NCBI RefSeq assembly: GCF_900096975.1
Contig: NZ_FMYQ01000007.1
Span: 1-64,000, forward strand
DNA: 64,000 nucleotides
Source of the DNA: Paraburkholderia lycopersici
Lineage (GTDB): Bacteria; Pseudomonadota; Gammaproteobacteria; Burkholderiales; Burkholderiaceae
Direction: 5' to 3'
Shown: piece after piece, positions 37,042 through 45,435 of the stretch
Numbering within the stretch: position 1 is the first letter of the stretch
Layout of the letters: every line of letters begins with the position of its first letter
The notes under the pieces: model-generated
What the model was told of the DNA's origin: nothing
Databases searched by the model: none
Seen by the model: only the letters and a program-made list of their open reading frames with translations
Position numbers and translations under genes: made by a program

Positions 37042-38034
37042 ATGAGCAAGCTTCAACTTTCCATCGCCGTGGGCAACTACGACCGGATGCGGCCGCTGAT
37101 CGACGGCGACGTCCAGATCGACGGCGTCGATCCCGTATTCATGCTGCAGGACCCCGAGGAGATTTTCTTTCGCGCCTTCCGGCACGCGGACTACGATATT
37201 TGCGAGCTTTCGCTCAGCAGCTATTCGGTGAAGACGGCTGCGGGAACGTCGCCCTACATTGCCGTGCCGGTGTTCCCCTCGCGCGCGTTCCGGCACAGCT
37301 CCATCTACGTGCGTTCCGACCGGGGGATCGACCGGCCCGAGGACCTGAAGGGCAAACGCATCGGCGTGCCGGAATACCAGCTTACGGCCAATGTATGGGT
37401 GCGGCTCTTTCTCGAAGAGGAATACGGCGTGAAGGCGTCGGATATCCGCTGGGTACGGGGCGGCTACGAGGACCCGACGCGCGTGGAGAAGATCGCGCTC
37501 AAGCTGCCCGAAGGTGTCGTGCTGGAAAACGCCCCCGAAGGGCAGACGATCTCCAGCCTGCTGGCCGACGGCGAGATCGACGGCGTGATCGGGCCGCGCG
37601 CGCCGTCGTGCTTCGAGCGCGGGCATCCCCAGGTCAAGTACCTCTTCGACGATCCGCAACAGCGCGCGGCCGAATGGTACGAGCGCAGAAAGCTCTTTCC
37701 GATCATGCACACGCTGGGCATCCGCAGGACGCTGGCGGAGCAGCATCCGTGGCTGCCCGGCGCGATCGCGAAGGCGTTCGAGCAATCGAAAGAAGTGGCG
37801 CTGGCCCGTTTGAGCGACACGTCGGCGACCAAGGTGACGCTGCCGTTCATCGAGGACCAGTTACGCAATGCGCGGCGTCTGATGGGACACGACTTCTGGT
37901 CTTACGGATTCGCGAACAACGAGCACGTGATCGACCGCTTCCTCGCGCAGCACTATGCCGAGGGCTTGTCGAGCCGTCGCCTGCAGCCTGCCGAACTGTT
38001 CCACCCGGCCAGCCTCGAGCGATTCAAGATCTGA
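37042..38034 (+). CDS. ophC: 4,5-Dihydroxyphthalate decarboxylase
   Basis: A 330-residue cytoplasmic protein that converts 4,5-dihydroxyphthalate to protocatechuate and CO2. The family has a binding-protein-like fold, visible here (LQLSIAVGNYDRMRPLIDGD, YDICELSLSSYSVKTAAG, DLKGKRIGVPEYQLTANVWV, SSLLADGEIDGVIGPRAP), but no signal peptide, separating it from ABC transporter proteins. AGGAGCAGG lies just before ATG 37042. It follows ophD by 58 bp, probably in the same transcript. Confidence 0.93.
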   Translation: MSKLQLSIAVGNYDRMRPLIDGDVQIDGVDPVFMLQDPEEIFFRAFRHADYDICELSLSSYSVKTAAGTSPYIAVPVFPSRAFRHSSIYVRSDRGIDRPEDLKGKRIGVPEYQLTANVWVRLFLEEEYGVKASDIRWVRGGYEDPTRVEKIALKLPEGVVLENAPEGQTISSLLADGEIDGVIGPRAPSCFERGHPQVKYLFDDPQQRAAEWYERRKLFPIMHTLGIRRTLAEQHPWLPGAIAKAFEQSKEVALARLSDTSATKVTLPFIEDQLRNARRLMGHDFWSYGFANNEHVIDRFLAQHYAEGLSSRRLQPAELFHPASLERFKI

Positions 38035-38134
38035 CCTTTTGCGGCGGTCGTTCGTGCCGTCGCGCATCCGGCGCCTGCCGGATGCGCGAAAGAGATAACA
38101 ATACATCCAATATAATTAGTAATACCAAATACAG

Positions 38135-39205
38135 ATGAAAATGAAGAGACACACACTGCCGCTCGCCTGCTGCGGGTTGCTGACGCTCGCCTGCACGGCG
38201 GCCCATGCACAAAGTTCGATCACGCTCTACGGCATCGTCGACGCGGGCGTCGAGTATGTCAACCGCGTGCCCCAGGGTACGCAGACGGGTTCGGTGATCC
38301 GGGAACAGTCGGGCAATCTCGCCGGATCGCGCTGGGGGCTCAAGGGCACGGAGGATCTCGGCGGCGGCTACAAGGCCGTGTTTACGCTGGAGGGCGGGTT
38401 CAACGTGAACACCGGTGCGCTCGGCCAGAGCGGGCGGCTGTTCGGCCGCAAGGCATTCGTTGGTCTCGCGACGCCGTACGGCACGCTCACGCTCGGACGT
38501 CACCAGAACCTGTTCTACGAGCTGATGTACAAGTATGACGCGCTGACCTTCAACCCGAGCTATTCCGCGCAAAGCATGGACAGCCAGTTCGTGAACCGCG
38601 CGGACAACTCGGTGCGCTATGGCGTGCACCTCGGCGACGTGACATTCGCGGCCCTGTACAGCACCGGGTTTGACGCGACGATTCCGAACGGCGGGAGCGT
38701 GCCCGGCGCAACGAAGGTGGGCCGCGAAATGAGCGCGGCGATCCTGTATGATCGCGGGCCGTTCAGCATCGGCTTGACGTACGACCAGTTGCAGGGCACC
38801 TCGATCGCGACGCAGAGCAACGCACAGCAGCGCGCATTGCTCGGCGTGTCGTACGACCTCGGGCCGGTCACGACGCTGGCCGGCCTGCGCTGGCTGAACA
38901 CGCGCAACACGGATGTGCCGCCGAGCTCGCTGCTCTATTGGGGCGGCGTGACCTGGAGGGTGAATGCGCCGCTTGCCGTATCCGCGAGCGTTTATCACAC
39001 GCAGTTTCGCAATCCGCACGGCGGCCCGACGATGGGGGTATTGCTCGTCGACTACTCGCTCTCCAAACGCACCGACGTGTACGCGGAAGGCGCATATGTC
39101 GCCAATCGTTCGTTTTCCGATGTCGGCATTCGGGGCACGGGCGTGGACATCGCGCCTGGCATGGACCAGACGGGCGTGACCGTGGGCATTCGTCACGCTT
39201 TCTGA
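38135..39205 (+). CDS. Outer-membrane porin, probable phthalate porin
   Basis: A 356-residue general porin of the Burkholderia OmpC/gram-negative porin type. The signal peptide ends AAHAQ, followed by SSITLYGIVDAGVEYVNR. RWGLKGTEDLGGGYKAVFTL and LFGRKAFVGLATPYGTLTLG are the conserved family segments. The barrel ends in phenylalanine (TVGIRHAF). It lies directly after ophC with a 100-bp gap, suggesting it brings phthalate through the outer membrane (the role given to OphP-like porins). Substrate selectivity cannot be read from sequence. Confidence 0.88.
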   Translation: MKMKRHTLPLACCGLLTLACTAAHAQSSITLYGIVDAGVEYVNRVPQGTQTGSVIREQSGNLAGSRWGLKGTEDLGGGYKAVFTLEGGFNVNTGALGQSGRLFGRKAFVGLATPYGTLTLGRHQNLFYELMYKYDALTFNPSYSAQSMDSQFVNRADNSVRYGVHLGDVTFAALYSTGFDATIPNGGSVPGATKVGREMSAAILYDRGPFSIGLTYDQLQGTSIATQSNAQQRALLGVSYDLGPVTTLAGLRWLNTRNTDVPPSSLLYWGGVTWRVNAPLAVSASVYHTQFRNPHGGPTMGVLLVDYSLSKRTDVYAEGAYVANRSFSDVGIRGTGVDIAPGMDQTGVTVGIRHAF

Positions 39206-39256
39206 GCTGCCCGGGCGCTGCGGCCCAGCGCCTCTCGCTCCGTCTAAAGCGCTATG

Positions 39257-39279
39257 ATTGTCACCAGTCTGGTCACAAT
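39257..39279. promoter_or_regulatory. Inverted repeat at the marR promoter
   Basis: Arms ATTGTCACCAG and CTGGTCACAAT around one T, with one arm mismatch. It lies 15 bp upstream of the MarR start and is unlike the ATTAGA motif. It is a candidate autoregulatory site or the site of a second regulator. Confidence 0.55.
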
Positions 39280-39294
39280 AACGGCGAGGAAGGT

Positions 39295-39879
39295 ATGGCA
39301 GCAGCACGTACTTCGGGCAAGGGCGGGGTCGCGAGCGAGGACCCCATCCTGCGGCACTGGCGCGAGGCGGTGCCGGACGATCGTCTTGCTCACCTGGTCA
39401 AGGATGCGGGCCGCGCGATGATTCGCGGTCTGCAAATGCGTCTGGCGCAGCATGAAGTCTCGTTCGGCCACTGGGCGTTTCTGCGCGTGCTGTGGGTCAA
39501 CGACGGACTCACGCAGAAGGAACTCAGCGACGAGACCGGCACCACCACGCCCACCACGTTTAGCGCGGTGTCGGCAATGGAAAAGCTCGGGTACGTCGAG
39601 CGCCGCTATGCGCCCGGCAATCGCAAGAACACGCACGTCTATCTCACGCCGCGCGGCCGGAGCCTGAAAAACAAGCTCGTCCCGCTCGCGGAAGAAGTCA
39701 ACGAAATCAGCGTCAGGGGCCTGAAAGCCACCGAGATCAACGTCGCGCGGAAGGTTCTGCTGACGATCATCGAGAACATGGCACGCGACGAATCCGAGTC
39801 GGACGACCCGGCGCTGCGCATCCCTTCGACGCGGGAAGTGGGCCATCTGATCGCGGCGCGCGGAGAAGAAATCGATTGA
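39295..39879 (+). CDS. MarR-family transcriptional regulator of the phthalate cluster
   Basis: A 194-residue MarR-type winged-helix regulator with an N-terminal helix, then the HTH and wing around residues 75-125 (LTQKELSDETGTTTPTTFSA, MEKLGYVERRYAPGNRKNTH, VYLTPRG). MarR proteins usually repress degradative operons and are released by the substrate or an intermediate, so this is the likely regulator of the cluster. GAGGAAG precedes ATG 39295. The frame is open further upstream over the porin, but that part is shadow sequence. It sits between the porin and ophE. Confidence 0.9.
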   Translation: MAAARTSGKGGVASEDPILRHWREAVPDDRLAHLVKDAGRAMIRGLQMRLAQHEVSFGHWAFLRVLWVNDGLTQKELSDETGTTTPTTFSAVSAMEKLGYVERRYAPGNRKNTHVYLTPRGRSLKNKLVPLAEEVNEISVRGLKATEINVARKVLLTIIENMARDESESDDPALRIPSTREVGHLIAARGEEID

Positions 39880-39916
39880 GGCACGGCGTTCCAGATCATT
39901 CCCGAATGGAAATTTA

Positions 39917-39930
39917 ATTAAAGATCTAAT
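39917..39930. promoter_or_regulatory. ATTAGA-type operator 3 (ophE)
   Basis: ATTAAAGATCTAAT: one mismatch to the motif, 86 bp upstream of the quinolinate phosphoribosyltransferase gene. Confidence 0.6.
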
Positions 39931-40016
39931 AATATTGGCGGGCGTGCCGTTCCACGGCAGGCACGACAGCATGCAATGGCCTGCTGCTTTCCCCGCTCAA
40001 AAAATACGGATCTGGA

Positions 40017-40862
40017 ATGGATGGAATGACCCGCGCGGCGATGACGCGCAACGTCCGCGATGCGCTCGCGGAAGATGTCGGCGAGGCCGACTGGACGTCG
40101 CTGCTGATCGACCCCGGCACGTCGGCCGAAGCGCTCTTGACCGTGCGCGAGCCTGCCCTGCTGTGCGGCAGGCCGTGGTTCGACGAAACACTCCGGCAGG
40201 TCGACCCGCGCATCACGATTGAATGGTTTGTCGGCGAAGGCGAACCGATGCGCGAAGGACAGGCCGTCTGCCGGATCGCTGGCCCGGCGCGCGGGATGCT
40301 CACCGCCGAGCGCACCGCACTCAACTTCATTCAGTTGCTTTCCGGCGTTGCCACCGAAACCCGCGCGATGACGCGGATCGTGGAAGGCACGTCCGCACGG
40401 ATTCTCGACACGCGAAAAACGCTTCCCGGCTTGCGCCTCGCGCAAAAGTACGCAGTGCGTATCGGCGGCGGGGAAAACCATCGTCGCGGGCTGTACGACG
40501 GCATCCTCATCAAGGAAAACCACATCGCGGCAGGCGGCGGCATTGCATCGACGCTTCACGCCGCTCGAGCCTTGGGCGCTGGTGTGCCCGTGCAGGTCGA
40601 GGTGGAGACGCTCGCTGAATTGAACGAAGCGTTGGCGGCGGGCGCCACGGCGATTCTGCTCGACAATTTCCCGGTCGAGGCGATGCGCGAGGCTGTCCGT
40701 GTCACTGCGGGGCGCGCCGAGCTGGAAGTCTCGGGCGGCGTGACCGACGAGACGCTGCGAACCATTGCCGATACTGGCGTGGACCGTATTTCGTTAGGTA
40801 AGCTGACCAAGAACGTCACGGCAATCGATTTTTCGCTGCGCTTCGCAGCATTCGCCGGGTGA
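40017..40862 (+). CDS. ophE: Quinolinate phosphoribosyltransferase (phthalate-cluster copy)
   Basis: A 281-residue type II phosphoribosyltransferase that makes nicotinate mononucleotide from quinolinate in NAD synthesis. Conserved segments: LTAERTALNFIQLLSGVATE, ILDTRKTLPGLRLAQKYAVR, GGGENHRRGLYDGILIKENH and VQVEVETLAELNEALAAGAT. It is a NadC homologue without nadA or nadB nearby. Phthalate resembles quinolinate and can inhibit the housekeeping enzyme. A second copy in the phthalate locus of Burkholderia cepacia DBO1 was shown to relieve this, and I infer the same role here. Confidence 0.92.
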   Translation: MDGMTRAAMTRNVRDALAEDVGEADWTSLLIDPGTSAEALLTVREPALLCGRPWFDETLRQVDPRITIEWFVGEGEPMREGQAVCRIAGPARGMLTAERTALNFIQLLSGVATETRAMTRIVEGTSARILDTRKTLPGLRLAQKYAVRIGGGENHRRGLYDGILIKENHIAAGGGIASTLHAARALGAGVPVQVEVETLAELNEALAAGATAILLDNFPVEAMREAVRVTAGRAELEVSGGVTDETLRTIADTGVDRISLGKLTKNVTAIDFSLRFAAFAG

Positions 40863-40868
40863 CGGGAG

Positions 40869-40889
40869 CGGGGCGCGTGATGCGCCCCG
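40869..40889. terminator. Hairpin after ophE
   Basis: CGGGGCGC / GCGCCCCG around GTGAT, 7 bp past the ophE stop, between convergent genes. A further GGCAAGCT / AGCTTGCC pair spans 40913-40942. Neither has a T run, so termination is inferred from position only. Confidence 0.45.
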
Positions 40890-41033
40890 TAGAAGCCGGT
40901 GAATTGCCTGCTGGCAAGCTTTCCCGATGGGTCCAGCTTGCCGGAGGCGCCGATAAAAGCGCCCTCGTTCCGGCCGTACGTGGCTCAGTCCATCACGGAA
41001 GGTCGCGAGGGCTTTTCGGCCTGCGTCGGACTA

Positions 41034-42209
41034 TCAAAGCGCGACATCTGCGCCGGTTTCGCTCGACTCCAGAATGGCGAGGCAGATTTCCAGCGTGCCC
41101 TTCGCCCATTCGCCGTCGTGTAGCGGCTGACGTCCGTCGACGACCGCGCCATACAACTCGTCGATGACTTCGGCGCGCGGCACGGCGGGTGCAGCCAGCG
41201 GCAGCGTTTGGCGTAGCTCGTCGCCGTAGACGACGATCGAATCGGGCAGCGGGCGCAGGTCCGCATGTTCGCAAGACACGATGACCGGGCCGAAATGCTG
41301 ATGAAATCGCTGTGGCTCGTCCGCGGCGGCCGACGGCGGCTTGTATGCCGATCCGCCGTAGGTGCCGGCCGCCTTGAGCCTCGCCTCGTCGCCCGAGGAC
41401 GCGAGCGTTTCCAGACGGCGGCGGGCGCTGCCGTACGCGTCGGGGTTCGTGCGATCGCCCATTTCGCCGATCCAGCCGCTCCATTCGTCGGTGTTGAAGT
41501 GGCCGTAGCCGTTGTACGAGAGCGAAGCATAGGCGCCGTTCTGGAACCAGATCAGCGCCGAATAGGCGCCTTCGGTCGGGCGTGACGGATCCCACCGGCC
41601 GACGCTCGCGCGCAGCCTCGTCGCGCGCGAGCCGGCGAGCATTCGCACGATGTCGACCTGGTGCGCCGCCTGGCTGAAGACGGCGCCGCCGCCTTCGGCT
41701 GTCGCCAGTTCCTCGGGCCGGCGCGGACGGTACAGGTAGTCGGTGTAATTGACGGCCTGGATCATCTTCACCGCGCCGAAATCGCCGAGGTCGATCAGTT
41801 CGCGCGCACGCAGGTACGGCGTGTCGAAACTGTGGCAATGGCCGACGATCAGATGCACGTTCGCCGCCCGGCATGCCGCGATCATGCGATCGCAGTCCGC
41901 GGCGGCGAGCGCCATCGGCTTTTCAACCAGCACGTGTTTGCCTTTCGCCGCGGCAATTTCCGTGTGCCGCGCGTGGAACTGGTGCGGGCTCGCAACGTAG
42001 ACGATCTCGACGTTCGGGTCGTCCGCCAGTTCCGCCGCGTCCGCATAGGTGGGCGCGGCGAAGTCGGCGGCGAACTGCCGCCGCGCTGCCTCACGCGGAT
42101 CGCACGCAGCGACGAGCTGGACTCTGGGGTCGCGCAGGAAGGTCGGCAGCATCAGCGAGAATGCCCGTCCCAGTCCTGCGACCCCGATGCGCAAACGGCG
42201 CTGCTCCAT
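41034..42209 (-). CDS. ophB: Phthalate 4,5-cis-dihydrodiol dehydrogenase
   Basis: A 391-residue Gfo/Idh/MocA oxidoreductase that oxidises the cis-dihydrodiol to 4,5-dihydroxyphthalate with NAD. The N-terminal Rossmann fold ([20 protein letters not shown]) is followed by the family motif [15 protein letters not shown]. The substrate domain includes [20 protein letters not shown] and [14 protein letters not shown]. Assignment as OphB/Pht4 rests on the family plus the adjacent oxygenase gene, which it follows by 15 bp in the same operon. Confidence 0.92.
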   Translation of the reverse strand: MEQRRLRIGVAGLGRAFSLMLPTFLRDPRVQLVAACDPREAARRQFAADFAAPTYADAAELADDPNVEIVYVASPHQFHARHTEIAAAKGKHVLVEKPMALAAADCDRMIAACRAANVHLIVGHCHSFDTPYLRARELIDLGDFGAVKMIQAVNYTDYLYRPRRPEELATAEGGGAVFSQAAHQVDIVRMLAGSRATRLRASVGRWDPSRPTEGAYSALIWFQNGAYASLSYNGYGHFNTDEWSGWIGEMGDRTNPDAYGSARRRLETLASSGDEARLKAAGTYGGSAYKPPSAAADEPQRFHQHFGPVIVSCEHADLRPLPDSIVVYGDELRQTLPLAAPAVPRAEVIDELYGAVVDGRQPLHDGEWAKGTLEICLAILESSETGADVAL

Positions 42210-42224
42210 GGCCGCGGGCCTCCC

Positions 42225-43556
42225 TTATTGTCCGACCTGATAGTCCGTTGCCAGCGCGTGCGGCTGGTCGGCCGGTTCCGGGTTCTTCTTGCTGACGTAA
42301 CGCGCGGCATACGTGCGCCAGTCGATTTCCTTCGGCACGACAGCCTGGTACGAGCACACGTCCTGGGCAATCGCCTTCGCGCCGGTGCCAATTGCTTCGC
42401 CATCCTGCTCGAATTCGGCGAGCGCGTCGAGCATGCGGCGCCGGAATTCGACGATCGCGAGATCGCTTGCGCCGAGACGCTCGTCCGAGCGGTTCGCAAT
42501 CGGGCCCATCGTGACCCACATCGCGATGTCCTGGTTCGGGAAGCCCGAGATGCCCGTGAAATTGCCGGCCTTCATCGCCTGGCGGTCCTGCCAGAAGCGG
42601 TTGTCGTGATTGCGCAGCGGACGATAGTACGCGTCGAGATCGACACCGACCTGCTGACGCAGGAACTTGCGCCAGGTTTCGTTTTCCGGCGTCGTCTCCG
42701 GATCGCCCCAGGCGACGAAGTAGAACGCCGTGTTCGTATCGTCCATCGGCACGTTGATGTTCGCGACGTTGTAGAGATTGTTAGGCGGAATCAGCACCGT
42801 GGCGGGCGCCACGAACACCGTCGAGCGCACGTAGTCGTGCGTGCCGGCGTTGAAGATCGGGCGGCGCAGCGCGGCGTAACGGAAGCCGTAGTCGGTGCGC
42901 TCGACCTGCAGGCGCGGGGCCTTGTCGGTGGACGGGCGCAGCCAGTTCTTGCCGGTCGCCTCGGCGCCGCCGACGCGCGCCGGCACGAAGTCCGACGAAT
43001 GCAGGCTCGAGCTGTGCGCGGAATCGATCGCGCCTTCGAGAATCTGCGCCCAGTTGCACGGCAGCAGCGCCTTCGCGATGCTTACCCGGGTGTCGGCGGT
43101 CGGCGCCCAAGCTGGCGGCACGAACGCGGGGACGGCGTCTTGCGGGCCCATGTACGCCCACACCAAGCCGCCCCATTCCTGCACCGGATAGGCCTTGTGC
43201 TTGACCTTGTCGGTCATGCAGCTCGATGCCGGCTCGGACACCATTTCGAGCACGTTGCCCGCGACGTCGAACTTCCAGCCGTGATACAGGCAGCGCAAGC
43301 CGGCATCTTCGTTGCGGCCGTAGACGAGCGACGCGCGACGGTGCGGGCAGTACTCGTCCAGCACGCCGACGCGGCCTTCCGAGTCCCGGAATACGACGAG
43401 GTCCTCGCCAAATACGCGCGCTTTTACCGGCGCGCCATCGGGCTCGCTCACTTCCTCGATCAGGCAGACGGGGGTCCAGTGGCGGCGCATCAACTGCCCC
43501 ATCGGGGCATCGCCTTCGACGCGGCACAGCAGTTCATTTTCTTGGTGGGTCAGCAT
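42225..43556 (-). CDS. ophA2: Phthalate 4,5-dioxygenase, Rieske oxygenase subunit
   Basis: A 443-residue terminal oxygenase that dihydroxylates phthalate at positions 4 and 5. The Rieske 2Fe-2S ligands are in CPHRRASLVYG and CLYHGWKFD. The mononuclear iron facial triad is partly visible in IDSAHSSSLHSSDF, with the third acidic ligand further on. The ATG at 43556 is chosen because GGGAGACAAAC precedes it; an upstream in-frame ATG adds 10 residues. The first gene of the leftward ophA2-ophB operon; its upstream gap carries three operator-like palindromes shared with the chemoreceptor. Confidence 0.94.
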   Translation of the reverse strand: MLTHQENELLCRVEGDAPMGQLMRRHWTPVCLIEEVSEPDGAPVKARVFGEDLVVFRDSEGRVGVLDEYCPHRRASLVYGRNEDAGLRCLYHGWKFDVAGNVLEMVSEPASSCMTDKVKHKAYPVQEWGGLVWAYMGPQDAVPAFVPPAWAPTADTRVSIAKALLPCNWAQILEGAIDSAHSSSLHSSDFVPARVGGAEATGKNWLRPSTDKAPRLQVERTDYGFRYAALRRPIFNAGTHDYVRSTVFVAPATVLIPPNNLYNVANINVPMDDTNTAFYFVAWGDPETTPENETWRKFLRQQVGVDLDAYYRPLRNHDNRFWQDRQAMKAGNFTGISGFPNQDIAMWVTMGPIANRSDERLGASDLAIVEFRRRMLDALAEFEQDGEAIGTGAKAIAQDVCSYQAVVPKEIDWRTYAARYVSKKNPEPADQPHALATDYQVGQ

Positions 43557-43606
43557 GTTTGTCTCCCGGCGAGAGGTCGCCTTCATTACAGGTGTCGCTC
43601 AACTAT

Positions 43607-43620
43607 ATTAGATATCTAGT
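43607..43620. promoter_or_regulatory. ATTAGA-type operator 4 (ophA2 side)
   Basis: ATTAGATATCTAGT: one mismatch to the motif, 51 bp upstream of ophA2. Confidence 0.65.
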
Positions 43621-43687
43621 TAAATTGGCAAGGACCTTTCAGGATGTCCGGGAAAGTACGGATGCCGGAAGTGCTATCCGCGAAAAT

Positions 43688-43701
43688 ATTAGATCCCTAA
43701 T
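43688..43701. promoter_or_regulatory. ATTAGA-type operator 5 (middle of the ophA2/chemoreceptor gap)
   Basis: ATTAGATCCCTAAT: one mismatch to the motif. Confidence 0.65.
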
Positions 43702-43745
43702 ATAAAGAAACGGAATTCGTCGCCGATAGATGCGGTAAGTAAAAA

Positions 43746-43759
43746 AATAGAGATCTAAT
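43746..43759. promoter_or_regulatory. ATTAGA-type operator 6 (overlapping the chemoreceptor leader)
   Basis: AATAGAGATCTAAT: one mismatch to the motif, ending 2 bases before the chemoreceptor ATG at 43762. A protein bound here would also cover the ribosome-binding region and probably the transcription start. Confidence 0.6.
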
Positions 43760-43761
43760 GT

Positions 43762-45306
43762 ATGAGACGAATCACTTTTTTTCAGAGGCTCTGGATCCCG
43801 CTTGCGATTTCCCTGGTATGCATCGCGGCGATTGCGGCGTTCGGCGTGTTTCAGGACAAACGGGACGGCATTGCGGAGCGGGAGCGCACACTGCGCGAGA
43901 TTGCCGATATCGCCGGGACCACGGTGTCGCGTTATCAGCAGCTCGTCGCCTCCGGCCAGTTGAGGCCCGAGGACGGCAAGCGCGAGGCGCTGGCTGCGCT
44001 TCGTGCGATGCGCTTCGGCAGCGACGGCTACGTTGTCGTCATCGATCCGGAGATGCATGCGGTGATGAATCCCTCGAAACCGGAAACCGAGGGCAAGTTC
44101 CTCGGTGACTACACCGACGCGAAAGGGGCGTACGTCTATCGTCAAATGACGGCGGTCGCGAACGGCAGTGGCGGGGGCTTCGTCGACTACTACACGCACC
44201 GGCCCGGTGAAACCGACCAGGTCAGAAAGCGCAGCTTTGTCATACGCTCATCGGCATGGAACTGGATATTCGTTACCGGAGAGTACGTGGACGATATCGA
44301 TTCCGCGTTCTGGCGCTCCGTGTATGAAGCGCTGGCTTTTGTCGCGGCAATCAGCATTGTGCTCGGTGTCATGGTCTTTCTCGTCAACCGCTCCTTGATT
44401 CGCGCTCTCGGTGGTTCTCCCGAGTACGCGAAGACCGTCGTACGGGCAACGGCGAGCGGCGACCTGTCCTGTCCGATTGACTCCCGTGCCGCCGAGGACA
44501 GCCTGGTCGGGCAAATCCGCGTGATGCAAACGCACTTGCGCGCGGCTGTTTCGGAGATCTTGCGCGGCGCCACGACTATCACGCTGGCGATGGAGGAGGT
44601 TGCGACCGGAAACGTGGATCTGTCGCAACGAACGGAAGAACAGGCGGCGGCGCTCCAGCAGACCGCCGCGAGTCTCGCGCAGTTCAAGTCGGCTGTCGCC
44701 GATAACTCGGCGAACGCAACGACCGCTTCGCGCCGCGCCGCGGACGCGCTGAATTCAGCCCGGCAAGGTTATGAAGCGGTTAGCGCGGTGGGCGGGGCAA
44801 TGGACAACATCGCGGCCAGCTCCGCGGAGGTCAACAGCATCCTGGGCATGATCCAGAGCGTGTCCTTCCAGACCAATATCCTTGCGCTGAACGCGGCTGT
44901 CGAGGCGGCGCGCGCCCAGGAGCACGGGCGCGGCTTTGCCGTCGTGGCGTCGGAAGTGCGGGCGCTTGCGCAACGGTCATCTACCGCGTCGCGGGACATC
45001 GAAACGCTGATCGGCACGTCCGATGGGCACGTCCGGCAGGGCGCGAAACAGGCGGGCGTGGCGGGCGAGCGCGTCGAAGAGATACTCGATACCGTTCGAC
45101 AGGTCGATGGCGTGTTGCGGGAGATCGCGTCCGCGTCCGAGGAGCAGCGCAACGGCGTCGAAGAGTTGTCGCGCGCGTTGTCGCAGATCGACGACGTCAC
45201 GCAACACAACGCAGCCCTCGTGGAGGAATCCGCTGCGGCGACCGAAGCGGTGCGAGATCAGGCCAGGAAGCTTCTGGAAAGCGTTTCGAGTTTCAGGCTG
45301 GCATAG
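43762..45306 (+). CDS. Methyl-accepting chemotaxis protein with sCache sensor
   Basis: A 514-residue chemoreceptor. Membrane helix 1 (about residues 10-28) is followed by a periplasmic single-Cache (sCache_2) ligand domain, about 35-185, with the typical FGSDGYVVVIDPEMHAVMNP and GGGFVDYYTHRPGE. Helix 2 (EALAFVAAISIVLGVMVFLV) leads to the cytoplasmic signalling domain with the hairpin tip FQTNILALNAAVEAARAQEH. No C-terminal CheB/CheR-docking pentapeptide is obvious. sCache_2 domains often bind small organic acids. With its promoter inside the phthalate cluster and an ATTAGA-type palindrome at its start codon, phthalate or a related aromatic acid is the likely attractant. Confidence 0.92.
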   Translation: MRRITFFQRLWIPLAISLVCIAAIAAFGVFQDKRDGIAERERTLREIADIAGTTVSRYQQLVASGQLRPEDGKREALAALRAMRFGSDGYVVVIDPEMHAVMNPSKPETEGKFLGDYTDAKGAYVYRQMTAVANGSGGGFVDYYTHRPGETDQVRKRSFVIRSSAWNWIFVTGEYVDDIDSAFWRSVYEALAFVAAISIVLGVMVFLVNRSLIRALGGSPEYAKTVVRATASGDLSCPIDSRAAEDSLVGQIRVMQTHLRAAVSEILRGATTITLAMEEVATGNVDLSQRTEEQAAALQQTAASLAQFKSAVADNSANATTASRRAADALNSARQGYEAVSAVGGAMDNIAASSAEVNSILGMIQSVSFQTNILALNAAVEAARAQEHGRGFAVVASEVRALAQRSSTASRDIETLIGTSDGHVRQGAKQAGVAGERVEEILDTVRQVDGVLREIASASEEQRNGVEELSRALSQIDDVTQHNAALVEESAAATEAVRDQARKLLESVSSFRLA

Positions 45307-45384
45307 GAGCACAGGCCGGGCGATTGATCGCGTAGTTCGCGCCCTGGGTCAAATGATGGGGTGACTCGCTTCAATCTCGCCGGA

Positions 45385-45415
45385 CCGCACGGTCCTCATG
45401 TCGAGGACCGTGCGG
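45385..45415. terminator. Convergent hairpin terminator
   Basis: A perfect 13-bp stem, CCGCACGGTCCTC / GAGGACCGTGCGG around ATGTC, sits between the convergent chemoreceptor and porin genes. There is no T run, but the stem strength and position suggest bidirectional termination. Confidence 0.65.
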
Positions 45416-45435
45416 GGACAACGAAGCCGCGTGTC

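Noticed and set aside
38101..38134. A possible further ATTAGA-type operator before the porin
   Set aside because: Only one half-site (ATTAGT) is present, without a partner at the right spacing.
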